Counted from the first letter of the stretch, positions 10,695-20,446 are shown. The stretch is 64,000 nt of DNA from Acinetobacter amyesii (GCF_002018365.1 NZ_MVKX01000010.1:78393-142392); one strand, 5' to 3'. Notes: generated by a model from the sequence alone, not told the origin. Numbers and translations are program-made.

Positions 10695-13502
10695 ATGTCA
10701 AATATCAACAAAAAGCTTTTTAAACGCCTACACTTAAATCATGCCTATGGTCAGTTGATTGCACTTATTTTCGTGCCGATCACCATTTTGGCCTGTGTCG
10801 GTGCGATGTTGGTAATAACAGAAACCTCCAATGCAGCCAAAGCACAACAAAAACAAATGGCTGTCGCGATCCTGACGCGCTATCAACCGACATCAGAATC
10901 TGCCATAGAGTTGCTCAACCATTATCCGTGGCAGTTTGATCAAGCTCGTAATGCCATGCAAAGCATGTTGAATGAAAAGCATTTGATTCGTGCTGCGATT
11001 TTAGATCTCAAAGGCAACAACCGCCTGAGTATTGGCTTTCAAGATCAAGATATTTGGCCTGCTTTTGACAGTAAAGCGTCTTTTATTGGACCGATTGCAC
11101 ATCAGGGTAATCATATTTATGCCCTGAAAATTTCAGATTCAACCCAGACACCAGCATGGTTAAGCATTGAACTGGATAATCAACCGCTGCAAATTGCCCG
11201 CTATCGCGTGTTAATCGTGTTAATTGCAACAGGCTTATTGACGCTCTTATTACTTTTGCTGTGTTTGAATTTCTATTCACGTCGTTGGATCGCACCAATG
11301 TACGAAATTCGCATGCAGTTACAACGTTTAAATGCCGATACTCTAGATCAGCACATGATCATTAACAGTACTGGCGAACTCCGTTTATTACAGCGTGATA
11401 TTGCCAATGTGGTTAAACGTTTACACTTCAGCTTTTTAGAACTGCGTGAACATACCGAACAAACTGAAGATGATTTAAGACGCACGCTTGATACTCTCGA
11501 GGTGCAAAACATCACCTACCGTCAAGCACGTGACCAAGCGATCCATGCCAATCAGTCGAAGTCGGTGTTCTTGGCCAATATTTCCCATGAACTGCGCACG
11601 CCACTCAACAGTATTGATGGCTTTATTCATCTTTTACTGCGCCAAGGCAACCTCAGTAATGAGCAAAATTTATATCTACAAACGATTCGTAAATCTTCTG
11701 CGCATTTATTGGCTTTAATTAATGACGTGCTTGATTTCTCCAAAATTGATGCCGGCAAACTAGAACTCGAAACTGCGCAATTCGACTTAGAAGAAGCCGT
11801 CTTTGATGTGATGGATATGTTGTCGCCATTGGCAGCGCAAAAGCATATTGATATGACCTTCTACTATGCGGACAATGTGCCGAAATTTGTGGTTGGTGAT
11901 GCCCTGCGCTTCAAGCAAATTTTGACCAACTTAATTTCAAATGCGATTAAGTTCACTCCAGATGGTGAAATTATTGTCCGTGTCCGTATGGAGCACGATG
12001 ACATCGGTCAATGCCTGCTGCACTTTAGTGTCCAAGACAGTGGAATTGGCTTAAGCGGTACCGACCGCAAAAAACTGTTTGAATCCTTCTCGCAAGGTGA
12101 TGCATCTGTGACCCGTCAATTTGGCGGTACAGGTTTAGGTCTTGCCATCTCCAAACAATTGGTCAGCCTGATGCATGGACAAATTGGTTTTGAAGATAAC
12201 CAAGAACGTGCGCCAACAGAAAAAGGTTCAACCTTCTGGTTTACTGCGCGCTTTGTGGTCGATGAAGAAATTGAAATTGTGCATCCACAATTTAGCAATC
12301 TACAAGTCGTTTCCTACTTGGCACATCCAGCAACTGCCAATGTCCTACGTCATTATTTAGAAAATTATGATGTTGAACATATTGAAACGCAGTCAATCCT
12401 AGATTTATTTAGCCGTCTCAATCAGCTGCAAACCAATGAAAACACTTGGTTAATTGTTGATCATAGTGGCGACTCTGAAGCTTTACTGAAAGAAATTCGT
12501 CATCGTTATAGCGGTAACTTAGCGGTTTATGGCTACCAAATGATGCTCGATCCAAACATGTTGAACGAGTACCGTGCCCGTCCATTGCATCAACCACTCA
12601 GCCGTACAGCGTTGATTCAGTTGTTGAGTAATGAGCCGTGGTTTGATCAAGAGCAACATGAAGAATTTAATGGTCAAGGTCTGCACATTTTGGCTGTCGA
12701 CGATCATTTACCGAACCTGATTGTGCTTGAAGCCCTGCTCTCTGAGTTAAATGTGAAAACCACCAAGGCTTTGAGTGGACAAGAAGCCATTGAAATCATT
12801 CAAGCTCGCCAAGAGCAAGGTTTGGCCGCTTTTGACCTCATCTTTATGGATATTCAAATGCCTGTGATGTCAGGTGTTGATACCACGCGTGCCATTCGAT
12901 CACTTGAGTCGACCTTTGAAAATCATAAGCGCCTTCCAATTATTGCATTGACGGCACATGCGCTCTCGGATGAAAAACAAAAGCTTCTGCAAAGTGGTAT
13001 GGATGACTATGTCACCAAGCCAATTCAAATGGATCAAATTATTCAAATCTTGACTCAATGGACTACCGATAACTTTAAGAAAGTACCGGTTTTAGAGCGT
13101 AGTTCGGTGATTGAAGCCCTAGAGCCGAGTATTTTAGATTGGCAGCAAAGCTTGCAGTTGGCCGCGAATAAAGAAGACCTTGCGGTTGATTTACTGAAAA
13201 TGCTCGTCGATAGCTTTGAGCAAGAAACCCATGAAATGGCACAACTCATCGAAGATGAAGATTTCCCACAATTAGAGCATGTGCTACATCGTCTTTATGG
13301 CGCAACCCGCTATGTCGGTGCTCCAACCCTCCAAGAGGTTTCAGGTCATTTTGAGCAGTTTGTTTCAACCTTACGTAAGGAACGCCGTAAAGCAGATGAT
13401 GCTTTTGTTCAAGAAACCCTAAACCGTTTTGATGAGTTAAAAAATGTCATGGCACAAGTTGAACACGCGGCTCAACAAATCTTAGCTAAACAAAATAATT
13501 AA
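10695..13502 (+). CDS. barA: Hybrid sensor histidine kinase BarA/GacS
   Basis: Membrane sensor kinase that phosphorylates the response regulator UvrY/GacA and so controls Csr/Rsm-type regulation, biofilm and virulence traits. The 935 residues have TM1 (about 21-42), a periplasmic sensor loop, TM2 (about 170-192), HAMP, a HisKA domain with phospho-acceptor His298 in ISHELRTPLN, a HATPase domain (DSGIGLSG, GGTGLGLAI), a degenerate receiver-like stretch, a receiver domain with Asp719 in FMDIQMPVMSG, and a C-terminal Hpt domain with His865 in HRLYGATRY. This is the full tripartite BarA layout. Divergent from cysM. Confidence 0.95.
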   Translation: MSNINKKLFKRLHLNHAYGQLIALIFVPITILACVGAMLVITETSNAAKAQQKQMAVAILTRYQPTSESAIELLNHYPWQFDQARNAMQSMLNEKHLIRAAILDLKGNNRLSIGFQDQDIWPAFDSKASFIGPIAHQGNHIYALKISDSTQTPAWLSIELDNQPLQIARYRVLIVLIATGLLTLLLLLLCLNFYSRRWIAPMYEIRMQLQRLNADTLDQHMIINSTGELRLLQRDIANVVKRLHFSFLELREHTEQTEDDLRRTLDTLEVQNITYRQARDQAIHANQSKSVFLANISHELRTPLNSIDGFIHLLLRQGNLSNEQNLYLQTIRKSSAHLLALINDVLDFSKIDAGKLELETAQFDLEEAVFDVMDMLSPLAAQKHIDMTFYYADNVPKFVVGDALRFKQILTNLISNAIKFTPDGEIIVRVRMEHDDIGQCLLHFSVQDSGIGLSGTDRKKLFESFSQGDASVTRQFGGTGLGLAISKQLVSLMHGQIGFEDNQERAPTEKGSTFWFTARFVVDEEIEIVHPQFSNLQVVSYLAHPATANVLRHYLENYDVEHIETQSILDLFSRLNQLQTNENTWLIVDHSGDSEALLKEIRHRYSGNLAVYGYQMMLDPNMLNEYRARPLHQPLSRTALIQLLSNEPWFDQEQHEEFNGQGLHILAVDDHLPNLIVLEALLSELNVKTTKALSGQEAIEIIQARQEQGLAAFDLIFMDIQMPVMSGVDTTRAIRSLESTFENHKRLPIIALTAHALSDEKQKLLQSGMDDYVTKPIQMDQIIQILTQWTTDNFKKVPVLERSSVIEALEPSILDWQQSLQLAANKEDLAVDLLKMLVDSFEQETHEMAQLIEDEDFPQLEHVLHRLYGATRYVGAPTLQEVSGHFEQFVSTLRKERRKADDAFVQETLNRFDELKNVMAQVEHAAQQILAKQNN

Positions 13503-13613
13503 GCGCAGTCCGACTAAAGTCAGTGCCGTCCAGCTTCTGTTGTGACTGCACTGTCATGTATCCTGTCAGGGTGCATGCTATGCTCGGGCGCAGAAACAAC
13601 AAGAGTAATTACC

Positions 13614-14402
13614 ATGGCTTTATTACGTGTAGAAAAAAATAATGGCATTGCAACGGTTTACTTAAACCGTCCAGAAAAACGTAATGCAATGAGCTTTGCA
13701 TTGCTCAAAGAGTTGGTCAGCACCGCTGAAAAATTAAAAAAAGATCGTAGCTTACGCTGTGTCATTTTAACGGGTGAAGCCAATGTATTTAGTGCTGGCA
13801 TTGATTTGGCTGACCTAAATGATCCAAAAAATCGTGCCTATGCCGCGTGGGAACTGTTAAAGCCCGGTCAAAGTTTATTTCAAAAAGCCTTTCTAATTTG
13901 GCAACAACTTCCTGTACCTGTAATTGCAGCACTTGAAGGCTTTTGTTTTGGTGCAGGCATGCAACTTGCCTTGGCTGCCGATATCCGTATTGCCCACCCG
14001 AAAACGCAAATGTCGATTATGGAAAGTCGTTGGGGCTTAGTCCCTGATATGGGCTTAACTCGCTCACTGAAAGGTGTAATTGGACTGGATTTAGCCAAAG
14101 AATTAACCCTTACAGCACGTATTTTTGATGCAAAATATGCCAAGGATATTGGCTTAGTAACGCATTTAAATGAACAGCCTTTGCTTCAAGCGCAGCAGTT
14201 AGCCGAAGAATTATCACAACGTTCACCAGATGCCTTGGCAGCGGCAAAACAAGTACTAGATGCCATGGAACATAGTCCAAAACGTTCTTTACGCTTAGAA
14301 AAAATCTGGCAATTTAAATTACTGCTCGGCAAAAACAGCCAATTGGCACGTAAAAAAGACAAGAACCCAGAGGTTCAGTTTTTACCACGCCAATATAAGT
14401 AA
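13614..14402 (+). CDS. Crotonase / enoyl-CoA hydratase family protein
   Basis: 262-residue crotonase-fold protein, probably acting on a CoA thioester in fatty-acid or amino-acid breakdown. Oxyanion-hole motifs are visible as VFSAGIDLADL (about 57-67) and EGFCFGAGMQLALAADIRIA. The acidic residue in IMESRWGLVPDMG matches one of the two catalytic Glu positions of hydratases; the other is not clear. An upstream in-frame ATG at 13542 would add 24 residues unlike the family, so the start at 13614, after AACAAGAG, is preferred. It is 32 bases before the dehydrogenase gene. Confidence 0.85.
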   Translation: MALLRVEKNNGIATVYLNRPEKRNAMSFALLKELVSTAEKLKKDRSLRCVILTGEANVFSAGIDLADLNDPKNRAYAAWELLKPGQSLFQKAFLIWQQLPVPVIAALEGFCFGAGMQLALAADIRIAHPKTQMSIMESRWGLVPDMGLTRSLKGVIGLDLAKELTLTARIFDAKYAKDIGLVTHLNEQPLLQAQQLAEELSQRSPDALAAAKQVLDAMEHSPKRSLRLEKIWQFKLLLGKNSQLARKKDKNPEVQFLPRQYK

Positions 14403-14434
14403 AATAGTCACACAGGATAGATTGAGTACAGCAC

Positions 14435-15304
14435 ATGGCGTTTGATCGTAATACAAAAATTGCATTTCTAGGTATGGGGCTGATGGGTAGCCGCATGGCC
14501 ACGCGCCTCATTCAGGCAGGATTTGAAGTTGCGGTATGGAACAGAACTGCCGCTGCGTGTGATGAGTTGATTGCGATTGGCGCGACGGCGCTTCAATTGG
14601 AGAATATTGCCCATTATCCTGTGGTTTTATCTTGTCTCGCAGATGATGCTGCTGTTGCCGCGGTGTATGCAAGCATCGAAACCCATTTAGCGGCAGGACA
14701 AATTATTGTCGACTTCTCGAGTCTTTCTGTGAATCAAACCCATCAATTGGCTCATGCTGCAAAAATAAAACAAGTCACTTGGATTGACTCGCCTGTTTCC
14801 GGGGGCACAGCAGGCGCTGAGCAAGGCACCTTGGTCATCTTTGCCGGTGGTGATGCTCAAACGATTCAAGATTTGAGTCTGATCTACAATGTTTTATCTC
14901 AACGTGTTACCCGCATGGGCGACTCAGGTACAGGTCAAGCCACCAAAATTTGTAATCAGCTGATCGTCGCTGCCAATAGCACGTTAATCGCAGAAGCTGT
15001 CGCACTGGCCGAGAAATCAGGTGTAGACACCACGTTATTAGCACCAGCGCTTGCCGGCGGTTTTGCAGATTCAAAGCCTTTTCAGATTTTAACTCCACGT
15101 ATGGCAACGCATCAGTTCGAGCCCGTGCAATGGAAAGTTCAAACTTTATCTAAAGACCTGAATAATGCAGTCCAACTGGCTGCCCAATTTAAATTAAGTA
15201 TCCCTGTTGCCAGCCTTGCTTTATCGCAACTCAAAGCCCATCAGGACAATGGTTTTGCAGAAAAAGATTTAGCCACCATCATTCAACATGTCGAACATAA
15301 CTAA
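14435..15304 (+). CDS. NAD(P)-dependent 3-hydroxyisobutyrate / tartronate-semialdehyde reductase-like dehydrogenase
   Basis: 289-residue beta-hydroxyacid dehydrogenase. The Rossmann motif is IAFLGMGLMGSRMA near residue 9, the substrate-binding loop is WIDSPVSGGTAGAEQGTL, and the catalytic lysine is in GQATKICNQLIVAAN. The family includes MmsB (3-hydroxyisobutyrate), GlxR/GarR (tartronate semialdehyde) and related reductases; motifs alone do not separate them. The next gene is a hydroxypyruvate-isomerase-like protein, which favours a GlxR-like role in C3 hydroxy-acid metabolism. Confidence 0.85.
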   Translation: MAFDRNTKIAFLGMGLMGSRMATRLIQAGFEVAVWNRTAAACDELIAIGATALQLENIAHYPVVLSCLADDAAVAAVYASIETHLAAGQIIVDFSSLSVNQTHQLAHAAKIKQVTWIDSPVSGGTAGAEQGTLVIFAGGDAQTIQDLSLIYNVLSQRVTRMGDSGTGQATKICNQLIVAANSTLIAEAVALAEKSGVDTTLLAPALAGGFADSKPFQILTPRMATHQFEPVQWKVQTLSKDLNNAVQLAAQFKLSIPVASLALSQLKAHQDNGFAEKDLATIIQHVEHN

Positions 15305-15346
15305 CGACTTTCACTTTAGAAGTAAATTGCTTCAAGGACGATATAC

Positions 15347-16144
15347 ATGACTCAGCTCGCGGTTAATTTATCCATGATTTTTACCGAAGTGCCGTTGTTA
15401 GAGCGTTTTGCTTTGGCTCGTGAACACGGTTTTAAGCATGTAGAAATTCAGTTTCCGTATGAGCTGAGTATTGAGCAGATCCAAACCCAACTCACCATCA
15501 ATGATTTAAGCCTGTGTTTAATCAATGTCCCTGCGGGTGATTTGATGCAAGGCGGTGATGGTCTTGCGGGAGTTCCGGGGCGTGAAAATCAATTTCATCA
15601 GGCCTTAGAACAATGTATTCGCTATGCCACTGCGTTAAATGTACCGAGTGTCAATATTTTAGCTGGCAAACAGCCACAAGATGCTGACTTGCTGCCATGT
15701 TTAAATACCTTGTCAAGCAACCTCAAACTGGCGTGCCACATGTTGTCTGAACATCATATTCAACCGGTATTTGAAATGATTAATGGCACTGATATGCCGC
15801 GCTTTTTGGTCCAAAATATTGCCCAAGCTCAGGAAATGCTTGAAGCTGTACAACACTCTACTTTGAAGATGCAATATGACTGCTACCACATGGCGATGAT
15901 GGGTGAAGATATTCTCAGTACTTTGGCAGAAAATATTCAGGATATCGGTCACATACAGTTTGCTGACTGTCCAGGGCGACATGAACCTGACTCAGCACAG
16001 ATTCCATTTGCAGAGATTTTTAAATGGTTAGATCAAAGCCAATATACAGGTTACATCGCGGCTGAATACCGACCACGAAGCAACTCATCACATTCTTTTG
16101 CGTGGAAAGACAAATACTTCCCTCATTTAGCTAATGGTCAATGA
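15347..16144 (+). CDS. Hydroxypyruvate isomerase family TIM-barrel protein
   Basis: 265 residues with the AP-endonuclease-2/xylose-isomerase-like TIM barrel. Visible family segments are NLSMIFTEVPLLERF at the start, VPAGDLMQGGDGLAG (compare GDRG in Hyi), FEMIN with the metal-binding Glu, MQYDCYHMAMMGED with the metal-binding Asp and His, and GYIAAEYRP at the C terminus. Hyi interconverts hydroxypyruvate and tartronate semialdehyde, and the preceding GlxR-like gene would reduce the latter. A closely related OtnI-type function cannot be excluded. It lies 42 bases after the dehydrogenase. Confidence 0.82.
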   Translation: MTQLAVNLSMIFTEVPLLERFALAREHGFKHVEIQFPYELSIEQIQTQLTINDLSLCLINVPAGDLMQGGDGLAGVPGRENQFHQALEQCIRYATALNVPSVNILAGKQPQDADLLPCLNTLSSNLKLACHMLSEHHIQPVFEMINGTDMPRFLVQNIAQAQEMLEAVQHSTLKMQYDCYHMAMMGEDILSTLAENIQDIGHIQFADCPGRHEPDSAQIPFAEIFKWLDQSQYTGYIAAEYRPRSNSSHSFAWKDKYFPHLANGQ

Positions 16145-16217
16145 CGTGTTGATTTGAAATTCAGCAACAAAACCGCTATATTAGATCATGTAAAATTGTC
16201 AGGAAATCATACCCTCT

Positions 16218-16619
16218 ATGAATTTAGAACCATCGCCCAGCGCTTCTAATTCTCTCGATCTCGCAAAATCAACGCAAATCAAAGACGTACAAGCTTGCTT
16301 AGCTGTTGTACGTGAAGCACTTGAAGATGTAAAAGCCAAAGATATTATTGAACTTGATATCAGCACTATCAGCAACGTAGCAGATGCGATTGTTATTGCG
16401 AGCGGTACTTCAACTCGTCACATTAAGTCTCTTGCAGACAACGTGGCAGAAGAAGCACGTAAAGCTGGATTCCGCCCTATCGGTGTTGAAGGCGAACGTG
16501 ATGCAGAATGGATCCTGATTGATCTCGGTTTTGTAGTGGTACATGTGATGTTACCTACAGCACGTAAATTCTATGATTTAGAAAGCTTATGGCGTACAGC
16601 TCCAGAAACTGTAGCTTAA
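16218..16619 (+). CDS. rsfS: Ribosomal silencing factor RsfS
   Basis: Binds L14 on the 50S subunit and blocks joining to 30S in stationary phase or starvation. The 133 residues have an Acinetobacter-style N-terminal extension of about 25 residues, then the conserved core KAKDIIELDIS, DAIVIASGTSTRHIKSLA, VEGERDAEWILIDLGFVVVHVM and the ending RKFYDLESLW. Start at ATG 16218. A perfect terminator follows. Confidence 0.95.
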   Translation: MNLEPSPSASNSLDLAKSTQIKDVQACLAVVREALEDVKAKDIIELDISTISNVADAIVIASGTSTRHIKSLADNVAEEARKAGFRPIGVEGERDAEWILIDLGFVVVHVMLPTARKFYDLESLWRTAPETVA

Positions 16620-16627
16620 GCTTCCAG

Positions 16628-16657
16628 AAAAAAGCGACCTAATTAGGTCGCTTTTTT
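16628..16657 (+). terminator. Perfectly palindromic terminator after rsfS
   Basis: A 30-bp perfect inverted repeat (AAAAAAGCGACCTAA and its complement) ends in a T run on both strands, so it can terminate rsfS and also the convergent gene downstream. Confidence 0.9.
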
Positions 16658-16709
16658 ATCCCTTGACTTTATACACGGACAATCAGCTTCATGGTGTTTT
16701 ACCCCTACA

Positions 16710-17327
16710 CTAAAGCAGTTGATGTAAATCCACCTCAGGATAATTGGCTTTAATTTTCAGCTTGGTTTGTGCATAAACTTGGTCTGCACGCATCGGGCCA
16801 TAAAAGTCACAATACACTTCATAAATGCTCGTTAAAACTTTGGCATAACTGGTCAAGGGCAAAAACTCGACAAAACTCGCTGTATTTATTTGTGCATTTG
16901 CCGCAATTGCCAGCCCGATTTCTTCTAATTGCTCAATCACATCTTGGGTGAAATCAGCCTGATCTGTAGATTTCACCGTCAGCATGACTGACTCGATAAA
17001 GCCTAAAAAGGCCTCGCTAATCGTTTCTGCAATGAGCTCGTCTTCTTGCACCTGTTCCTGTGGTTTTTCAACCCGTAACAGTTCCTGCTTTTCTAAGGTA
17101 GATAACTCATACAAAACTTGCTTCAGCATATCTTTACGATAAAAGCGAAGCTCCTCTGTGGTACAGATATCATTTAAGAAGCGATTCAATACAAATGACG
17201 GTTTCATGCTGTACTGCTGCTCCCAGTGCCGTAGCGCACTCTCGAGTAAAGTCCCATGAATAAATTGTTGTAAGCCTTTTTCTAAAGCTTCGCGGCGTTG
17301 TGCCAAATTCAACAGTTCTGTGCTCAT
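16710..17327 (-). CDS. Conserved hypothetical protein (205 aa)
   Basis: I do not recognise a family. The protein is soluble, rich in helix-forming and acidic residues, with no signal peptide or membrane segment. The C-terminal part, SIYEVYCDFYGPMRADQVYAQ, is the most distinctive stretch and would be a useful search seed. It lies 13 bases beyond the start side of nothing else on this strand except amt's stop, which is 13 bases upstream of its start codon region, so it may be weakly co-transcribed with amt's surroundings; no functional inference is safe. Confidence 0.6.
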   Translation of the reverse strand: MSTELLNLAQRREALEKGLQQFIHGTLLESALRHWEQQYSMKPSFVLNRFLNDICTTEELRFYRKDMLKQVLYELSTLEKQELLRVEKPQEQVQEDELIAETISEAFLGFIESVMLTVKSTDQADFTQDVIEQLEEIGLAIAANAQINTASFVEFLPLTSYAKVLTSIYEVYCDFYGPMRADQVYAQTKLKIKANYPEVDLHQLL

Positions 17328-17340
17328 TGCTTTACTCCTA

Positions 17341-18672
17341 TTAATGACGCTTGGTCATATCATCCGTTTCAAAAGTCACATCTTTTTGAAACTCGGGATA
17401 AGACAATTCAGCATGTTCGGTATAGTCCAAACCACGTTGTTCATGTTGCTTACTCACCCGTAAGCCACCCAACAATTTGTCCAAGACCTTAAATACAATG
17501 AACGCAACACCAAAGCCCCATAAAAAGGCTGCAATCACCCCAAGCCCTTGTATCGCGATGACATCGCCATTAAACATATTATTTTCAAGGAAGATCCCTG
17601 CAGCCAATGTTCCCCATGCGCCACAGAAACCATGCACGGTCACCGCATCCACCACATCATCCAGTTTCATTTTTTCCATGAACATTGGTAGGCAGGTCAC
17701 CATGACACCTGCACATAAACCGGTGATGACTGCATACAGTGGAGACATCGTTGCACAGCCTGCCGTAATGGCAACCAAGCCACCCAGTGAGGCATTGATC
17801 GTGCTGCGGATCAAAATGGCTTTTGAACGGATAAGGCAGAGCAACATATATGCAACCGCTGCCGCACACGCTGCAAGATGCGTATTTAAAGCAATACGTC
17901 CTACGCTGACATTGGCATTAATGGTCGAGCCTGCATTAAAACCAAACCATGCTAACCATAAAATAAAACCACCTAATGCCACTAAGGGTAAGTTATGCCC
18001 CGGTAAATAATGGCTTTGCCCATTGCGTCCAAATCGCCCCAAACGTGGACCCAGTACGATGATGCCCGCTAAAGCCACCCAGCCACCCATCGAATGCACC
18101 ACGGTCGAACCTGCAAAATCGATAAACCCGAGTGCTTTTAACCAACCGTCTCCGCCAAATAAACTGCCCCATGCCCAACTACCAAAGACAGGATAAATCA
18201 GACCGGACACAACGGCCGCACTCACCACATAAGCCACAAAATGAATCCGCTCCGCCATGGCACCACTGGCAATAGTGGTTGCCGTTGCAGCAAACATCAT
18301 TTGGAAAAATAGAAGGTTCCAGTGCCAATCATCCAGTTGATCGGGTGCAAAATGACTTAAGCCAAACCAGCCCGTGGTATTGACCCCAAACATCAGACCA
18401 AAACCCACCAACCAAAATACCAGACCACCCAAGCAGGCATCCATGTAGTTTTTCATGAGTACGTTCACGGTGTTTTTACTGCGAACTGAACCACTTTCGA
18501 TCATGGCAAATCCAGCTTGCATAAAGAACACCAAGATACCGCCCAGTACTACCCAAATACTGTCGAGCGAAATACGAATTTCTTGAATATTACTGGCGAT
18601 TTGCGGGTCAACTGCCCATGCAGTCGATGTCAGGACACTCAGAAACAGTGCCATCAAGTATGTTTTTTTCAT
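17341..18672 (-). CDS. amt: Ammonium transporter (Amt/MEP/Rh family)
   Basis: Inner-membrane ammonium channel of 443 residues. After an AmtB-like signal sequence (MKKTYLMALFLSVLTSTAWA) come eleven predicted helices. Family landmarks are FFMQAGFAMIESGSVR with the Phe gate region, DFAGSTVVHSMGGW with the first pore His, WFGFNAGST, and VDAVTVHGFCGAWGTLAAG with the second pore His. The start at 18672 is preferred over 18717 because it follows GGGGGAATAATC and begins the signal sequence. There is no adjacent glnK, unlike the usual glnK-amtB pair. A sigma-54-type promoter lies just upstream. Confidence 0.93.
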   Translation of the reverse strand: MKKTYLMALFLSVLTSTAWAVDPQIASNIQEIRISLDSIWVVLGGILVFFMQAGFAMIESGSVRSKNTVNVLMKNYMDACLGGLVFWLVGFGLMFGVNTTGWFGLSHFAPDQLDDWHWNLLFFQMMFAATATTIASGAMAERIHFVAYVVSAAVVSGLIYPVFGSWAWGSLFGGDGWLKALGFIDFAGSTVVHSMGGWVALAGIIVLGPRLGRFGRNGQSHYLPGHNLPLVALGGFILWLAWFGFNAGSTINANVSVGRIALNTHLAACAAAVAYMLLCLIRSKAILIRSTINASLGGLVAITAGCATMSPLYAVITGLCAGVMVTCLPMFMEKMKLDDVVDAVTVHGFCGAWGTLAAGIFLENNMFNGDVIAIQGLGVIAAFLWGFGVAFIVFKVLDKLLGGLRVSKQHEQRGLDYTEHAELSYPEFQKDVTFETDDMTKRH

Positions 18673-18700
18673 GATTATTCCCCCAAGAATAACCATGCTG

Positions 18701-18717
18701 TGCAAAAAGAATACCAA
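18701..18717 (-). promoter_or_regulatory. Sigma-54 (RpoN) promoter candidate for amt
   Basis: On the minus strand TTGGTATTCTTTTTGCA matches the -24/-12 pattern, with GG and GC separated by exactly 10 bases and a perfect TTGCA. It ends about 29 bases before the amt ATG, which would give a leader of about 17 bases. Ammonium transporters are classically NtrC/RpoN-controlled, so site and function agree. Confidence 0.7.
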
Positions 18718-18813
18718 ATTTCAGACAATTAATTATTTTTCAATGCATTGCGTCACAAAACAAGTTCGCGACAATATTTTGAATCACTGAGATCGAATTT
18801 AATGAAACAAAAC

Positions 18814-18847
18814 AGCGCATCAATTTGATTCAAGCACCTGATGCGCT
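18814..18847. promoter_or_regulatory. Inverted repeat upstream of the amt promoter, possible activator site
   Basis: AGCGCATCA and its exact complement TGATGCGCT are separated by 16 bases and lie about 100-140 bases upstream of the sigma-54 candidate, the usual distance for an NtrC enhancer. The sequence is not a close match to the GCACC-N5-GGTGC consensus, so the assignment is tentative. It could instead be part of a terminator region. Confidence 0.3.
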
Positions 18848-18915
18848 AAATATTTGTGCACTTTTAGTGTGAGGCATCCATTAATCAAAAGCCAAGAAAA
18901 TAAAAGCGAAGAAAA

Positions 18916-18939
18916 CAAAAAACCACCCGAAGGTGGTTT
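18916..18939 (-). terminator. Intrinsic terminator after pntB
   Basis: An 8-bp AAACCACC/GGTGGTTT stem with a 4-nt loop is followed on the minus strand by TTTTGTTTTC. A second GC-rich hairpin (CCCGC/GCGGG, 18954-18972) lies between it and the pntB stop codon. Confidence 0.85.
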
Positions 18940-18988
18940 AAATCTTCCTCAATCCCGCTTTATCACAGCGGGACTTTGGCAATATGGA

Positions 18989-20443
18989 TTAATGACCGCC
19001 GCCATTAATGGCTTTTGTCATATCTTCCACAACTTTCTTCGCATCACCGAAGATCATCATCGTTTTATCATTATAGAACAAGTCATTATCTAGACCTGCG
19101 TAGCCTGTAGCCATAGAGCGTTTGATGACCATAATGGTTCGTGCTTTATGTGCTTCAAGGATTGGCATGCCGTAAATTGGGGAACTTGGATCGTCTTTTG
19201 CCGCTGGGTTCACAACGTCATTCGCACCAATCACCAGTACTACATCTGTTGCAGGGAAGTCTGAGTTGATCTCGTCCATTTCAAGAATGTCTTCATATGC
19301 AACGTCAGCTTCAGCTAAAAGTACGTTCATATGACCCGGCATACGACCTGCCACTGGGTGAATCGCAAAACGAACTTTTACACCTTGCTCTTTTAAGATT
19401 TCACACAATTCTTTCACGGCATTTTGTGCACGACCTTGCGCCATACCATAACCCGGCACGATCACCACGCTGTCCGCATTTGACATCAAGAAGCCAGCAT
19501 CGTCTGCAGAACCTGAACGGTGATTACGCTGTGCTTTTTCACCATTATCCGCTGCAGCTACTGCTGTACCACCCATTGCACCACCAAACAAAACGTTGAT
19601 GATTGAACGGTTCATGGCTTTACACATGATGTAAGACAGAATCGCACCTGATGAACCAACCAGTGAACCTGCAACAATCAGCATGTTATTTTCAAGCGTG
19701 AAACCAATCCCTGCTGCTGCCCAGCCTGAGAACGAGTTCAGTAGTGATACCACCACTGGCATATCGCCACCGCCTACTGGCGCAATCCATACCCAACCAA
19801 ATGCAAGTGCGAGAACAGTCATTGCCCAGAATGCGTTCATGTTGCCTGTAGTGAAGAAGTAGATACCACACGCCAACATCGCAAGGAAAATTAAAGCTTG
19901 AACAGGTTTTACCCATCCACCTGAAATGGTTTTTGCCCATTTCTTCGCAGCCAATTTACCGTAAGCAAATACCGACGCTGTGAAGGTAATCGCACCAACG
20001 AAACAACCTACAAACAATTCAAATAAATGAACTTTGCTCATGTGGGCATGTTCTACACCCGCAGCTGTTAATACCGCTTCATTCTCCGCAAATGCTGCAG
20101 TCAATTGGTTGTTATGCAGAATCGCAGCGATCGCAATCAGTACCGCAGCCAAACCAACCAATGAGTGCATCAGTGCCACAGTTTCAGGCATTTGCGTCAT
20201 TGGAACTGTTTTTGCACGTGCAATACCAACGACTGCACCCAACACCATTGCACCCACAATCATCCAAATCACTGGATGATCTGCGACAAAGAATGTGGTG
20301 ATTACAGCAATCGCCATTGCGATCATGCCGTAACGGTTACCTTGAATCGCAGTTTTTGGACCAGACAAACCACGCAACGTTAAGATAAAAAGAACGGCAC
20401 CAATCAGGTAGAACCAATCCGCATATTCTTTAATGAATTCCAT
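18989..20443 (-). CDS. pntB: NAD(P) transhydrogenase subunit beta
   Basis: Proton-translocating transhydrogenase subunit that binds NADP(H) and couples hydride transfer from NADH to proton entry. The 484 residues start with about eight transmembrane helices and end in the soluble dIII domain from about residue 300, with VVIVPGYGMAQGRAQNAV (NADP-binding fingerprint) and ANDVVNPAAKDDPSSPIYGM. It is the last gene of a three-gene pnt operon, 3 bases after the alpha-2 gene. Confidence 0.97.
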   Translation of the reverse strand: MEFIKEYADWFYLIGAVLFILTLRGLSGPKTAIQGNRYGMIAMAIAVITTFFVADHPVIWMIVGAMVLGAVVGIARAKTVPMTQMPETVALMHSLVGLAAVLIAIAAILHNNQLTAAFAENEAVLTAAGVEHAHMSKVHLFELFVGCFVGAITFTASVFAYGKLAAKKWAKTISGGWVKPVQALIFLAMLACGIYFFTTGNMNAFWAMTVLALAFGWVWIAPVGGGDMPVVVSLLNSFSGWAAAGIGFTLENNMLIVAGSLVGSSGAILSYIMCKAMNRSIINVLFGGAMGGTAVAAADNGEKAQRNHRSGSADDAGFLMSNADSVVIVPGYGMAQGRAQNAVKELCEILKEQGVKVRFAIHPVAGRMPGHMNVLLAEADVAYEDILEMDEINSDFPATDVVLVIGANDVVNPAAKDDPSSPIYGMPILEAHKARTIMVIKRSMATGYAGLDNDLFYNDKTMMIFGDAKKVVEDMTKAINGGGH

Positions 20444-20446
20444 GGA

